This document shows, piece by piece, positions 8,224 through 15,691 of a DNA stretch of 64,000 nt. The position numbers and the translations under genes are program-made. The stretch is taken from NCBI RefSeq assembly GCF_000373565.1, contig NZ_KB891808.1, positions 62,001 to 126,000 on the forward strand, written 5' to 3'. The first letter of the stretch is position 1, and each line of letters begins with the position of its first letter. The DNA is from Streptomyces sp. HmicA12 (GTDB taxonomy: Bacteria > Actinomycetota > Actinomycetes > Streptomycetales > Streptomycetaceae). The notes under the pieces are model-generated. The model was given only the letters and a program-made list of their open reading frames with translations, was not told the origin of the DNA and did no database searches.

Positions 8224-8868
8224 ATGGAATTTCTACGCGATATCGGAACGTCACTGCTTGCCAGCGCTCTCTTCTTGGTGCTGGTATGGGCATTCTCCAA
8301 GACTGCCCGCCGCCTTATACGTGGCCTTGCCGCCCACCTACTGCACCTGGATGTGGAAGAGGTCTTCGCTAACAGTCGAGATGCGGCACACGACATCAAG
8401 CGGGAACTTGGTCGGGCGAGGGAAGTGTCCGTTCTGACCGGCCGCGGTTCTGAACTGCAGCGCGAGTTGTTCGAAGATCTGTTCCTTCGCTGTCGGGCTC
8501 GCCGCTCCCGCTGCCGCATACTGCTGCCGAAACTTGATGTTCGCGCAGGAGAGCCGGACTGGATCACCGACCGGGAGGAGGAGATCCAGGTCTTCGACTC
8601 CGCTTTCGGCGCCGGTCTGCTGCGCCGCCAGATCGCGGCGACCTACGACTACCTTGCTCCACTCACGGTGGAGGGACACCTCGAAGCACGTGGTTATGGC
8701 GTTCCACACGTCGGCCGGATCATCGCAACCGAACGGGTCGTCTATCTGACTCCGTACTCGGCGGACCGGCATGGCAGGGATTCCCCCGTGATCAAATACC
8801 GCCGTGGAGAGACATACGATGTCCTGCTGCGTCTGATTGAAAAGTTGTGGGTGGGCGGGCCGACTTGA
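8224..8868 (+). CDS. Membrane-anchored protein of the island, function unknown
   Basis: 214 residues, ATG preceded by GGGGATGAGG-type purines. A single membrane helix (TSLLASALFLVLVWAF, residues ~9-25) is followed by a soluble domain. Its pattern of short hydrophobic strands (REVSVLTGRGSELQ, SRCRILLPKL, RVVYLTPYS) and an ending with VLLRLIEKLW recalls phospholipase D-like folds, but no HxK motif is visible, so any relation is to inactive members and is tentative. It lies 53 bp after the broken NTPase on the same strand and appears intact. By position it may be the membrane component of the conflict locus. Confidence 0.6.
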   Translation: MEFLRDIGTSLLASALFLVLVWAFSKTARRLIRGLAAHLLHLDVEEVFANSRDAAHDIKRELGRAREVSVLTGRGSELQRELFEDLFLRCRARRSRCRILLPKLDVRAGEPDWITDREEEIQVFDSAFGAGLLRRQIAATYDYLAPLTVEGHLEARGYGVPHVGRIIATERVVYLTPYSADRHGRDSPVIKYRRGETYDVLLRLIEKLWVGGPT

Positions 8869-9132
8869 CCGCCGGGCTGAAGGGGTACTGCTTGCTTCCT
8901 GCTCGCGCCCGCAGCCTCCTTGCCTTGGCCGCCGGGCACGTTGCCCTAAACCCATGTAACCCCGGCTCGTAACGTGGGCCTACGTATGGGAAGTTCCCGC
9001 ACTCCCTGGCGTCACGAAAGATCGGGCATCCACCACTCCGTGTGTCGGGCGCACCTCTGAAAGTCAGTGACGGGATGTCACTGACGCTTCGGGGTGTGTG
9101 GGGCATCTCTTGCGGTTTGTGAGGGAGCCGGA
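8869..9132. other. Convergent intergenic region with a 23-bp palindrome
   Basis: No gene seen. GTCAGTGAC (9063-9071), five bases, then GTCACTGAC (9077-9085) forms a perfect palindrome between two convergent genes; without a T-run it could be a bidirectional terminator or a protein-binding site. No integrase remnant was recognised here in any frame. Confidence 0.55.
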
Positions 9133-10032
9133 TCACGTCCACGTACTGGCTGAGCTGTTCCAACTACGTGTGGCAGCAGCGCCTGCGAGCAGTGGGTCTG
9201 CGAATGCGATGACTAGGTCGACCACGTCGGTGAAAAGATTCGGATAGCTGGTCGAGGAAGGTCCCTGTCGGCGGCGCCAGGCGGTGTAAGAGGTCTGGCG
9301 GCGCTCGCTGAGGTCGGTGATGGTGGTGCTGAGGGGTTTCAGGGTGATGCCGCGGTGTGTGGCGGTGGCGGTCAGTGCTGTGGTGAGTTCCTGGCCGTCC
9401 AGATCGTTGAGGGTGAGCAAGCGGTAGAGGTCGCCGTAGTCGCGGTCGCGGGTGTTGAGGTCACCGAGTGAGACGGCGGTGGAAAGTTTCTCGGCGATGA
9501 CGGTGGCCAGTGGGTAACCGAAGATCTGGAAGCTTTCCTCCGTGAGCTGTTGTGGGTAGTCGATGAGCCGGGGGCCGGGCGTGACAGGGTCGCCGAAGCT
9601 GACGTCCAGTTGGAGTTTGAGTCGCGCTCGGGCGATGGAGGCGGCCATGGACAGGCGTAGGCCGTGGTATTCGTCCTCCTCGCGGATGGGAACCGTCTTG
9701 AGCGCCGTGGGATCGAACACGACTCCGTCGTCGCTCTCGGTGGAGGCGATGGCCGCGATTCTGTGGATGATCTCGGTTTCTGTCCCTGGAAACGAGCGGC
9801 CGAGGATGTCGATGTCGCGGGTCATTCGACGCGCGCCGAACTGGGCGAGCAGCAGGCCACCCTTGAGAACGAAGTGCTCCCGGCCCAGGGGCGATGAGGC
9901 CAGTCGGTAGAGGAACCGTTCGAGGACGTACTCGACCATGATCTCGTCCGTGGACCGGCTGTTGCGGCGTGCCAGGTTGCGCAGGTCGTTGTAGACGCGG
10001 CCAGCGATGGTGTCGCGGGTGGGGTTGGCCAT
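9133..10032 (-). CDS. AbiEii/AbiGii-family nucleotidyltransferase toxin
   Basis: 299 residues. The nucleotidyltransferase core is clear: FVLKGGLLLAQFGARRMTRDIDIL (residues ~55-78) provides the G(G/S) loop and the DxD metal-binding pair, and AEKLSTAVSLGDLNTRDRDY (~185-205) is the conserved Lys/Arg-Asp motif of AbiEii. Members transfer nucleotides, usually from CTP/GTP, to tRNA 3' ends or similar targets and cause growth arrest during phage infection. The ATG overlaps the antitoxin stop codon by one base. The C-terminal ~15 residues look irregular for the family, possibly a small late frameshift, but the catalytic part is intact. Confidence 0.8.
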   Translation of the reverse strand: MANPTRDTIAGRVYNDLRNLARRNSRSTDEIMVEYVLERFLYRLASSPLGREHFVLKGGLLLAQFGARRMTRDIDILGRSFPGTETEIIHRIAAIASTESDDGVVFDPTALKTVPIREEDEYHGLRLSMAASIARARLKLQLDVSFGDPVTPGPRLIDYPQQLTEESFQIFGYPLATVIAEKLSTAVSLGDLNTRDRDYGDLYRLLTLNDLDGQELTTALTATATHRGITLKPLSTTITDLSERRQTSYTAWRRRQGPSSTSYPNLFTDVVDLVIAFADPLLAGAAATRSWNSSASTWT

Positions 10033-10646
10033 CAGGCGAGCACCGCCTCTACGGCGGGGCGGACGACAGAGAGAGCGTCCAACTCGCGTGCGACGTTCTG
10101 AAGTTCGCCGACTCCGCCGCGCCCGCTCCGGCGCAGGTAGCGGCCGAGCGCGGACAGGGCGAGGGTCTCGCCGAGGCGGCTGCGGTGGCGCATAGCGTCA
10201 ACGACGCTGCGGGCCGCGTTGTACATGGGGATGGCCTCTCCCGGGGCTGCTTCGAACCGTTCGATACCGAGGTCGAAGGTCTTCGCGGCGTACTGCGCCA
10301 CCACGGTCGGCGGGTAGGAAATCGTCGGGCGGCGTGTACCGCGCGGCACGGCGATGTGTACTGCTGCGGGGATGTCATCGATCAGCTCATGCAGGGCCAG
10401 GGCGGATTCACCGCACACGACGGCGTGAGAAGCCCGTGCGCACACGGCCAGCAGATCCGCGTGCGCGGTCTCCGGGGCGTCTGCACGCCGGTACACCCCA
10501 CGGGACAGTTCGTCTATCTCCGCTTCTGTGACCAAGTGCGCCAGATCGCGAGGGGAGAGCAGGGCCTGACGTGCCTGCGCCGTGGTGAATGTGGGGGATA
10601 GGCCGGCCAGCCGCTGTTCCAGGCGCGAGTTTTCCGCAGCATCCAT
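10032..10646 (-). CDS. AbiEi-family antitoxin and autorepressor
   Basis: 204 residues. An N-terminal winged helix (TTAQARQALLSPRDLAHLV…ELSRGVYRR) is followed by the AbiEi C-terminal antitoxin domain (HAVVCGESALALHEL, AVHIAVPRGTRRP, AARSVVDAMRHRSRLG). In AbiE systems this protein neutralises the AbiEii toxin by promoting its phosphorylation or by binding it, depending on the branch, and represses its own promoter by cooperative binding to inverted repeats. That matches the palindrome overlapping the start codon here. The start (ATG, 10646) has no ribosome-binding site and the operator covers it, so the message is probably leaderless. Confidence 0.85.
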   Translation of the reverse strand: MDAAENSRLEQRLAGLSPTFTTAQARQALLSPRDLAHLVTEAEIDELSRGVYRRADAPETAHADLLAVCARASHAVVCGESALALHELIDDIPAAVHIAVPRGTRRPTISYPPTVVAQYAAKTFDLGIERFEAAPGEAIPMYNAARSVVDAMRHRSRLGETLALSALGRYLRRSGRGGVGELQNVARELDALSVVRPAVEAVLA

Positions 10647-10695
10647 GTATCAAATGGTACCCCTCATGTGGTCCTGAGGGATCGATTTGATACAT
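10645..10695. promoter_or_regulatory. Nested palindromic operator of the abiE-type operon
   Basis: ATGTATCAAAT (10645-10655) is mirrored perfectly by ATTTGATACAT (10685-10695). Inside lie CCCTCA (10661-10666) and TGAGGG (10675-10680). The left arm includes the antitoxin start codon, so repressor binding would block a leaderless transcript at its origin. AbiEi proteins are known to bind inverted repeats in their promoters; the specific site is inferred. Confidence 0.7.
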
Positions 10696-10900
10696 CCCGT
10701 GGTGGGTGAGCGGCGCATCCGGTGTTGATCGCGTACCGCAAACCTGCAGGTCAAGAGCCCCTTCCTCAGGGACTTCCCAGGGACTTGTCAGGGACTTTCA
10801 CGTCTGCCACAGGGAGCCTCCAGGGACTTTCCGCCGCGTAAGCAGGGAAGGCCCCGACAGTGCTGAAAGATTAAAAAAGCGCTGGTCAGGGCCCATCTGG
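10696..10900. other. Right-end non-coding region of the island
   Basis: No gene seen. It contains the right arm-type repeats and, on the minus strand just past the sdaA stop, a run of six T (complement of 10873-10878) that could help end sdaA transcription. Confidence 0.5.
10767..10829 (+). repeat. Right arm-type repeats: CAGGGACTT at 10767, 10778, 10789 and 10821
   Basis: Three perfect CAGGGACTT copies are spaced exactly 11 bp apart, a degenerate CAGGGAG sits at 10810, and a fourth perfect copy at 10821. They lie 72-134 bp inside the sdaA 3' end and mirror the pair at 5776-5793. Confidence 0.75.
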
Positions 10901-10965
10901 CTAGCACTCGATGATGTTGACGGCCAGCCCGCCGCGCGCCGTCTCCTTGTACTTGACCGACATGT
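10901..10965 (-). repeat. Right border direct repeat within sdaA (att-like)
   Basis: Same 65-bp segment as 5646-5710, 59 of 65 bases identical, encoding the same 20 residues. Identical blocks of 21, 8, 18 and 10 bp are separated by single synonymous changes. Similarity ends at 10965 while sdaA continues. Confidence 0.85.
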
Positions 10966-12280
10966 CCGCGCCGGTGTCCCGCATCGTCTTGATGACCTTG
11001 TCCAGGGACACCTTGTGGGAGCCGTCGCCGCGCATCGCCATCTTCGCGGCGGTCACGGCCTTCACGGCCGCCATGCCGTTGCGCTCGATGCACGGGATCT
11101 GGACCAGGCCGCCGACCGGGTCGCAGGTCAGGCCGAGGTTGTGCTCCATGCCGATCTCCGCCGCGTTCTCCACCTGCTCGGGGGAGCCGCCGAGGACCTC
11201 GGCGAGCGCGCCCGCCGCCATCGAGCAGGCCGAGCCGACCTCGCCCTGGCAGCCGACCTCGGCGCCGGAGATCGAGGCGTTCTCCTTGAAGAGCATGCCG
11301 ATGGCGCCCGCGGAGAGCAGGAAGCGGACCACGCCCTCCTCGTCGGCGCCGGGCACGAAGTTCATGTAGTAGTGCAGGACGGCCGGGATGATGCCGGCGG
11401 CGCCGTTCGTGGGCGCCGTGACGACGCGGCCGCCCGCCGCGTTCTCCTCGTTCACCGCCATCGCGTACAGGGTGATCCACTCCATGGCGTGGGCCAGCGG
11501 GTCACCCTCGGCGCGCAGCTTGCGGGCCGAGCTCGCGGCCCTGCGGCGGACCTTGAGGCCGCCGGGCAGGATGCCCTCGCGGGACATGCCGCGGGTGGTG
11601 CACGCCTGCATGACGCGCCAGATGTCGAGGAGCCCCGAGCGGATCTCGTCCTCGGTGCGCCACGCCTTCTCGTTCTCCAGCATCAGCGCGGGGATGGACA
11701 GGCCGGTCTCGTGGGTGAGGCGGAGCAGCTCGTCGCCGGTGCGGAAGGGGTACTTCAGGAGCGTGTCGTCCGGGACGATCGGGTTCTCCCCGGCCACGGC
11801 GTCCTCGTCGACGACGAAACCGCCGCCCACCGAGTAGTACGTCTTGGTGAGCAGCTCCTGTCCCGCCCCCTTTTCGTCGGCATACGCCCACAGGCTCATG
11901 CCGTTCGCGTGGTACGGCAGCGCCTTGCGGCGGTGCAGGATCAGGTCGTCGTCGTAGGCGAAGCCGATCTCGTGCATGCCGAGGAGGCTGATCCGCCCGG
12001 AGGCCTTGATGGCCTCCACGCGCTCGTCGGCGTGCTCCACGTCGACCGTGCGCGGGGACTCGCCCTCCAGGCCGAGCAGCACCGCCTTCGGGGTGCCGTG
12101 CCCGTGGCCGGTCGCGCCCAGGGAGCCGTAGAGCTCGGCGCGTATGGAGGCGGTGTGGGCCAGCAGGCCCTCGTTCTTCAGACGCCGGGCGAACATCCGC
12201 GCGGCGCGCATGGGGCCGACCGTGTGGGAGCTGGACGGGCCGATGCCGATCGAGAACAGGTCGAAGACCGAGATGGCCAC
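10901..12280 (-). CDS. sdaA: L-serine ammonia-lyase (L-serine dehydratase), iron-sulfur dependent, single chain
   Basis: 459 residues from GTG 12280, with GGAG eight bases upstream. It is the one-chain form: the beta-type domain first (FDLFSIGIGPSSSHTVGPMRAA), then the alpha-type domain with cysteine motifs GCQGEVGSACS and CDPVGGLVQIPCIERN that hold the [4Fe-4S] cluster. It converts L-serine to pyruvate and ammonia. It is last in gcvT-gcvH-glyA-sdaA, so glycine turned into serine by GlyA can be drained to pyruvate. The final 20 codons and TAG stop lie within the duplicated island border; the protein sequence is unaffected. Confidence 0.96.
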   Translation of the reverse strand: MAISVFDLFSIGIGPSSSHTVGPMRAARMFARRLKNEGLLAHTASIRAELYGSLGATGHGHGTPKAVLLGLEGESPRTVDVEHADERVEAIKASGRISLLGMHEIGFAYDDDLILHRRKALPYHANGMSLWAYADEKGAGQELLTKTYYSVGGGFVVDEDAVAGENPIVPDDTLLKYPFRTGDELLRLTHETGLSIPALMLENEKAWRTEDEIRSGLLDIWRVMQACTTRGMSREGILPGGLKVRRRAASSARKLRAEGDPLAHAMEWITLYAMAVNEENAAGGRVVTAPTNGAAGIIPAVLHYYMNFVPGADEEGVVRFLLSAGAIGMLFKENASISGAEVGCQGEVGSACSMAAGALAEVLGGSPEQVENAAEIGMEHNLGLTCDPVGGLVQIPCIERNGMAAVKAVTAAKMAMRGDGSHKVSLDKVIKTMRDTGADMSVKYKETARGGLAVNIIEC

Positions 12281-12355
12281 GGTGGGACTCCAATGGTGGT
12301 GGTAGACGCCGTTGTCTGCCGGGACAAGCGGGGCGAGAAGGGGGCGGGCGTGGCA

Positions 12356-12395
12356 CGGGGCACCCTGCTCACTTCCCAGTGTGCGGGGTGCCCCG
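12356..12395 (-). terminator. Hairpin between glyA and sdaA
   Basis: CGGGGCACCC (12356-12365) pairs perfectly with GGGTGCCCCG (12386-12395) over a 20-nt loop. No T-run follows. It may partly separate sdaA expression from the riboswitch-controlled upstream genes. Confidence 0.5.
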
Positions 12396-12401
12396 AAAGT
12401 T

Positions 12402-12421
12402 CGTACGCCGCAAAGCGTACG
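12402..12421 (-). terminator. Short hairpin just past the glyA stop
   Basis: CGTACGC (12402-12408) and GCGTACG (12415-12421) form a 7-bp stem with a 6-nt loop, seven bases beyond the glyA stop codon. Together with the larger hairpin at 12356 it may stabilise or end the gcvT-gcvH-glyA message. Confidence 0.4.
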
Positions 12422-12427
12422 TAATTG

Positions 12428-13696
12428 CTACAGGCCGGGGTACAGCGGGTGCTTCTCCGCCAGAGCGGTCACCCGGGCCTTCAGCGCCTCGGCGTCGTAG
12501 GACGGCTTCAGCGCCTCGGCGATCACGTCGGACACCTCGCGGAAGTCGTCGGCGTCGAAACCGCGGGTGGCGAGCGCCGGCGTGCCGATGCGCAGCCCCG
12601 AGGTGACCATCGGCGGGCGCGGGTCGTTCGGGACGGCGTTGCGGTTGACCGTGATGCCGACCTCGTGGAGGCGGTCCTCGGCCTGCTGCCCGTCGAGCTC
12701 GGAGTCACGCAGGTCGACGAGGACCAGGTGCACGTCCGTGCCGCCGGAGAGCACGTTCACGCCGTGGGCGCGGGAGTCCTCCGAGGTCAGGCGCGCGGCG
12801 AGGATCTGGGCGCCCTCGATCGTGCGCTGCTGGCGCTCCTTGAAGCCCTCCGAGGCGGCGACCTTGAAGGAGACGGCCTTGGCCGCGATCACGTGCTCCA
12901 GGGGGCCGCCCTGGAAGCCCGGGAAGACCGCCGAGTTCAGCTTCTTCGCGAAGTCCTTGTTGCGGGCGAGGATGATGCCGCCGCGCGGACCGCCGAGGGT
13001 CTTGTGCGTCGTGGACGTGACGACGTCCGCGTACGGGACCGGGTTGGGGTGCAGGCCCGCGGCCACCAGGCCGGCGAAGTGCGCCATGTCGACCCACAGG
13101 TACGCCTCGACCTCGTCGGCGATGCGACGGAACTCGGCGAAGTCCAGCTGGCGCGGGTACGCCGACCAGCCGGCGATGATCACCTTCGGGCGGTGCTCCT
13201 TCGCCAGGCGCTCGACCTCGGCCATGTCGACCAGGCCGGCGTCGTCGACGTGGTACGGGACCACGTCGAACTGCTTGCCGGAGAAGTTCAGGCGCATGCC
13301 GTGCGTGAGGTGGCCGCCGTGCGCCAGGTCCAGGCCGAGGATCGTGTCGCCGGGCTTGGCGAGCGCGAACAGGGCGGCCTGGTTCGCGGAGGCGCCCGAG
13401 TGCGGCTGCACGTTGGCGTACTCGGCGCCGAACAGGGCCTTCACGCGGTCGATCGCGATCTGCTCGGTGACGTCGACGTGCTCGCAGCCGCCGTAGTAGC
13501 GGCGGCCGGGGTAGCCCTCCGCGTACTTGTTGGTCAGGACCGAGCCCTGTGCCTCCATGACGGCGACCGGGGCGAAGTTCTCCGACGCGATCATTTCCAG
13601 GGTGGACTGCTGGCGCTTGAGCTCGGCGTCGACCGCGACGGCGACCTCGGGGTCGAGGGCGTGCAGCGACTCGTTCAGTACGGACTTGTCGGTCAT
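12428..13696 (-). CDS. glyA: Serine hydroxymethyltransferase
   Basis: 422 residues, normal length. The PLP-binding lysine lies in TTHKTLGGPRGG (near residue 231), and the substrate and folate region is typical (QPHSGASANQAALF, DLAHGGHLTHG). The enzyme interconverts serine and glycine while charging tetrahydrofolate with a one-carbon unit, in the cytoplasm as a tetramer. It starts 8 bp after the gcvH stop, so it is surely in the same transcript, downstream of a glycine riboswitch. With GcvT/GcvH it converts two glycines to serine, CO2 and ammonia. Confidence 0.97.
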   Translation of the reverse strand: MTDKSVLNESLHALDPEVAVAVDAELKRQQSTLEMIASENFAPVAVMEAQGSVLTNKYAEGYPGRRYYGGCEHVDVTEQIAIDRVKALFGAEYANVQPHSGASANQAALFALAKPGDTILGLDLAHGGHLTHGMRLNFSGKQFDVVPYHVDDAGLVDMAEVERLAKEHRPKVIIAGWSAYPRQLDFAEFRRIADEVEAYLWVDMAHFAGLVAAGLHPNPVPYADVVTSTTHKTLGGPRGGIILARNKDFAKKLNSAVFPGFQGGPLEHVIAAKAVSFKVAASEGFKERQQRTIEGAQILAARLTSEDSRAHGVNVLSGGTDVHLVLVDLRDSELDGQQAEDRLHEVGITVNRNAVPNDPRPPMVTSGLRIGTPALATRGFDADDFREVSDVIAEALKPSYDAEALKARVTALAEKHPLYPGL

Positions 13697-13704
13697 GAGG
13701 GGGG

Positions 13705-14082
13705 TCAGCTCCCGGAGAACTCGGTGTACTCGTCGGCGGAGAGGAGGTCCTGCGGCTCATCGGCGACGCGGACCTTGAACAGCCAGCCGCCCTCGAAGGG
13801 GGCCGAGTTGACGAGCGCCGGGTCGTCGACGACGTCCTGGTTGGCCTCGACGACCTCGCCGGTCACGGGGGAGTACAGGTCGGAGACCGACTTGGTGGAC
13901 TCCAGCTCACCGCAGGTCTCGCCCGCCGTGATGGTGTCGCCGACCTCGGGAAGCTGGACGAACACGATGTCGCCGAGCGCGTTGGCCGCGTGCTCGGTGA
14001 TGCCGACCGTCGCCACGCCGTCCTCGACGGCCGACAGCCACTCGTGCTCCTTGCTGTAACGCAGGTGCTGGGGGTTGCTCAT
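13705..14082 (-). CDS. gcvH: Glycine cleavage system H protein
   Basis: 125 residues. The lipoyl-accepting lysine is Lys64 in GELESTKSVSDLYSP, and the N-terminal YSKEHEWL is the family signature. The lipoyl arm carries the aminomethyl group from the P protein to the T protein and is re-oxidised by lipoamide dehydrogenase. The P protein gene (gcvP) is not in this window. The ATG (14082) was chosen over longer frames because the domain begins here. It lies 64 bp after gcvT and 8 bp before glyA. Confidence 0.96.
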   Translation of the reverse strand: MSNPQHLRYSKEHEWLSAVEDGVATVGITEHAANALGDIVFVQLPEVGDTITAGETCGELESTKSVSDLYSPVTGEVVEANQDVVDDPALVNSAPFEGGWLFKVRVADEPQDLLSADEYTEFSGS

Positions 14083-14146
14083 GATGCGAATTCTCCTGTA
14101 CGGGGGAAGGTGCTGGTGACGGCAGGGCGACCGGGAACGGCGGGGG

Positions 14147-15283
14147 CTACTTCTGGCGCTTGTAGAACGGCAGGGCCACGACCTCGTACGGCTCGTGCGT
14201 ACCACGGATGTCGACCCCCACGCCCGCCGTGCCCGGCTCGGCGTGCGCGGCGTCCACGTACGCGATGGCCAGCGGCTTGCCCAGGGTCGGGGAGGGTGCG
14301 CCGGAGGTGACCTCGCCGATCACCTGTCCGGCGGCGACGACCGACATGCCGGCGCGGGGCACCCGGCGGCCCTCGGCGATCAGCCCGACGAGCCTGCGGG
14401 GCGGGGCGGTCTCGGCGCGCCCGGCGGCGGCCAGCAGAGCCTCGCGGCCCACGAAGTCGTCACTGTGCTCGTCGGGGGACGTCTTCTCGAACTTGACGAC
14501 CCGGCCGAGCCCGGCGTCGAAGGGGGTGAGCGCGGTGGTCAGCTCGTGCCCGTACAGCGGCATGCCCGCCTCCAGGCGCAGCGTGTCCCGGCAGGACAGA
14601 CCGCAGGGGACCAGGCCGTACGCGGCGCCCGCCTCGGTCAGTGCCTGCCACAGCTTCTCGGCGTCGGCCGGGGCGACGAACAGCTCGAAGCCGTCCTCGC
14701 CGGTGTAGCCGGTGCGGGCGATGAGCGCCTCGACGCCGGCCACCGTGCCCGGCAGGCCCGCGTAGTACTTGAGCCCGTCGAGGTCGGCGTCGGTGACGGA
14801 CTTGACGATGGCGGGGGAGTGCGGGCCCTGCACGGCGATCAGCGCGTACGCGTCCCGGTCGTCGCGCACCTCGGCGTCGAAGCCGGCGGCGCGCTCGGTG
14901 AGGGCGTCGAGGACGATCTGGGCGTTGCCGGCGTTGGCGACGACCATGTACGTGCTCTCTTCGAGCCGGTACACGATCAGGTCGTCGAGGATGCCGCCGT
15001 CCTCGCGGCAGATCATCGTGTAGCGGGCGCGGCCGACGCCGACGGAGCCGATGTTGCCGACGAGCGCGAAGTTCAGCAGGTCGACGGCGCGCGGCCCGGA
15101 CACGGTGATCTCGCCCATGTGGGAGAGGTCGAAGAGGCCCGCGGCGGTGCGCACGGCGTTGTGCTCGTCGCGCTCGCTGCCGTAGCGCAGCGGCATGTCC
15201 CAGCCCGCGAAGTCGGTCATCGTGGCGCCGAGCGAGCGGTGCAGGGCGTCAAGGGCTGTCGAACGAGAAGGCGTACGGGTCAT
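14147..15283 (-). CDS. gcvT: Aminomethyltransferase, glycine cleavage system T protein
   Basis: 378 residues from ATG 15283, where the family N-terminus (TALDALHRSLGATMTDFAGW) begins. It has the GcvT folate-binding domain (LFDLSHMGEI, YTGEDGFELF) and C-terminal barrel (GEVTSGAPSPTLGKPLAIAYV). It transfers the methylene carbon from H-protein-bound aminomethyl to tetrahydrofolate, releasing ammonia. It is first in the gcvT-gcvH-glyA-sdaA operon and is directly preceded by a tandem glycine riboswitch, so expression should rise with glycine. Confidence 0.96.
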   Translation of the reverse strand: MTRTPSRSTALDALHRSLGATMTDFAGWDMPLRYGSERDEHNAVRTAAGLFDLSHMGEITVSGPRAVDLLNFALVGNIGSVGVGRARYTMICREDGGILDDLIVYRLEESTYMVVANAGNAQIVLDALTERAAGFDAEVRDDRDAYALIAVQGPHSPAIVKSVTDADLDGLKYYAGLPGTVAGVEALIARTGYTGEDGFELFVAPADAEKLWQALTEAGAAYGLVPCGLSCRDTLRLEAGMPLYGHELTTALTPFDAGLGRVVKFEKTSPDEHSDDFVGREALLAAAGRAETAPPRRLVGLIAEGRRVPRAGMSVVAAGQVIGEVTSGAPSPTLGKPLAIAYVDAAHAEPGTAGVGVDIRGTHEPYEVVALPFYKRQK

Positions 15284-15315
15284 TGCTGGTGCTCCAGGGC
15301 ATGACGGCGAAGGCG

Positions 15316-15532
15316 GGATCTCTCCGTGGCGGAGATCCTCCCCATCTGTCATCGGAACCTGAGAGGTTCGCCCCGAGGGGCTTGCACCTTGGGTGGGGCT
15401 GGCGTACGAGACGGACAGCCCGCTTTTCAGATGTGCCTCGCCCGCGCGGTACGGGGCCTGAGAGATTCAAGGGAGGGACTTGCTCCTTCGGCGTCCGGAC
15501 CCCGATCGGGGTACCCGGAACTCTCCCGCGCG
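15316..15532 (-). promoter_or_regulatory. Tandem glycine riboswitch upstream of gcvT
   Basis: On the minus strand the first aptamer starts near 15532 and shows the conserved GCCGAAGGAGCAA (15480-15492) and CTTGAATCTCTCAGGC (about 15452-15471). An AGGCACATCTGAAAAGC-type linker follows, then a second aptamer with GGTGCAAGCCCC and CCTCTCAGGTTCCGATGAC, ending near 15337. A hairpin (15316-15338) overlaps the last aptamer strand and could be the alternative fold of the expression platform. Glycine riboswitches of this class turn on gcv operons when glycine binds. The hairpin has no T-run, so control may be at translation or by Rho. Confidence 0.92.
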
Positions 15533-15691
15533 GATTCAAGCGGCCGGTATGCGGTTGTGTGCGCACCAAGACGCGCTTGGCGCGCACATCATTGCATGCC
15601 CGGGGAACGGGGAAACAGCTTGTAGGGCATTACCTACTCTTTACACTTGGCGGGCAAGAGTGGCGTGACCGGAACGGGGAGGACGATCACG

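Larger units (their letters stand above)
5646..10903. mobile_element. Small genomic island integrated in the 3' end of sdaA; integrase-less remnant
   Basis: The region lies between a displaced sdaA 3' fragment (5646-5710) and the 3' end of the intact sdaA gene (10901-10965). Inside each border are CAGGGACTT repeats with 11-bp phasing, the arrangement expected of tyrosine-integrase arm sites. Contents are accessory: two broken NTP-dependent conflict genes, a membrane-anchored protein and an AbiE-type toxin-antitoxin pair, with visibly more A/T in third positions than the flanks. No integrase, excisionase or replication gene is recognisable, so mobility genes were probably lost. Exact borders depend on where crossover occurred in the 65-bp duplicated segment. 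Confidence 0.7.

Noticed and set aside
5646..10903. A hidden integrase or transposase in the island
   Set aside because: No frame shows the tyrosine recombinase R-H-R-Y pattern, a serine recombinase domain or a DDE transposase; mobility is inferred only from the borders.
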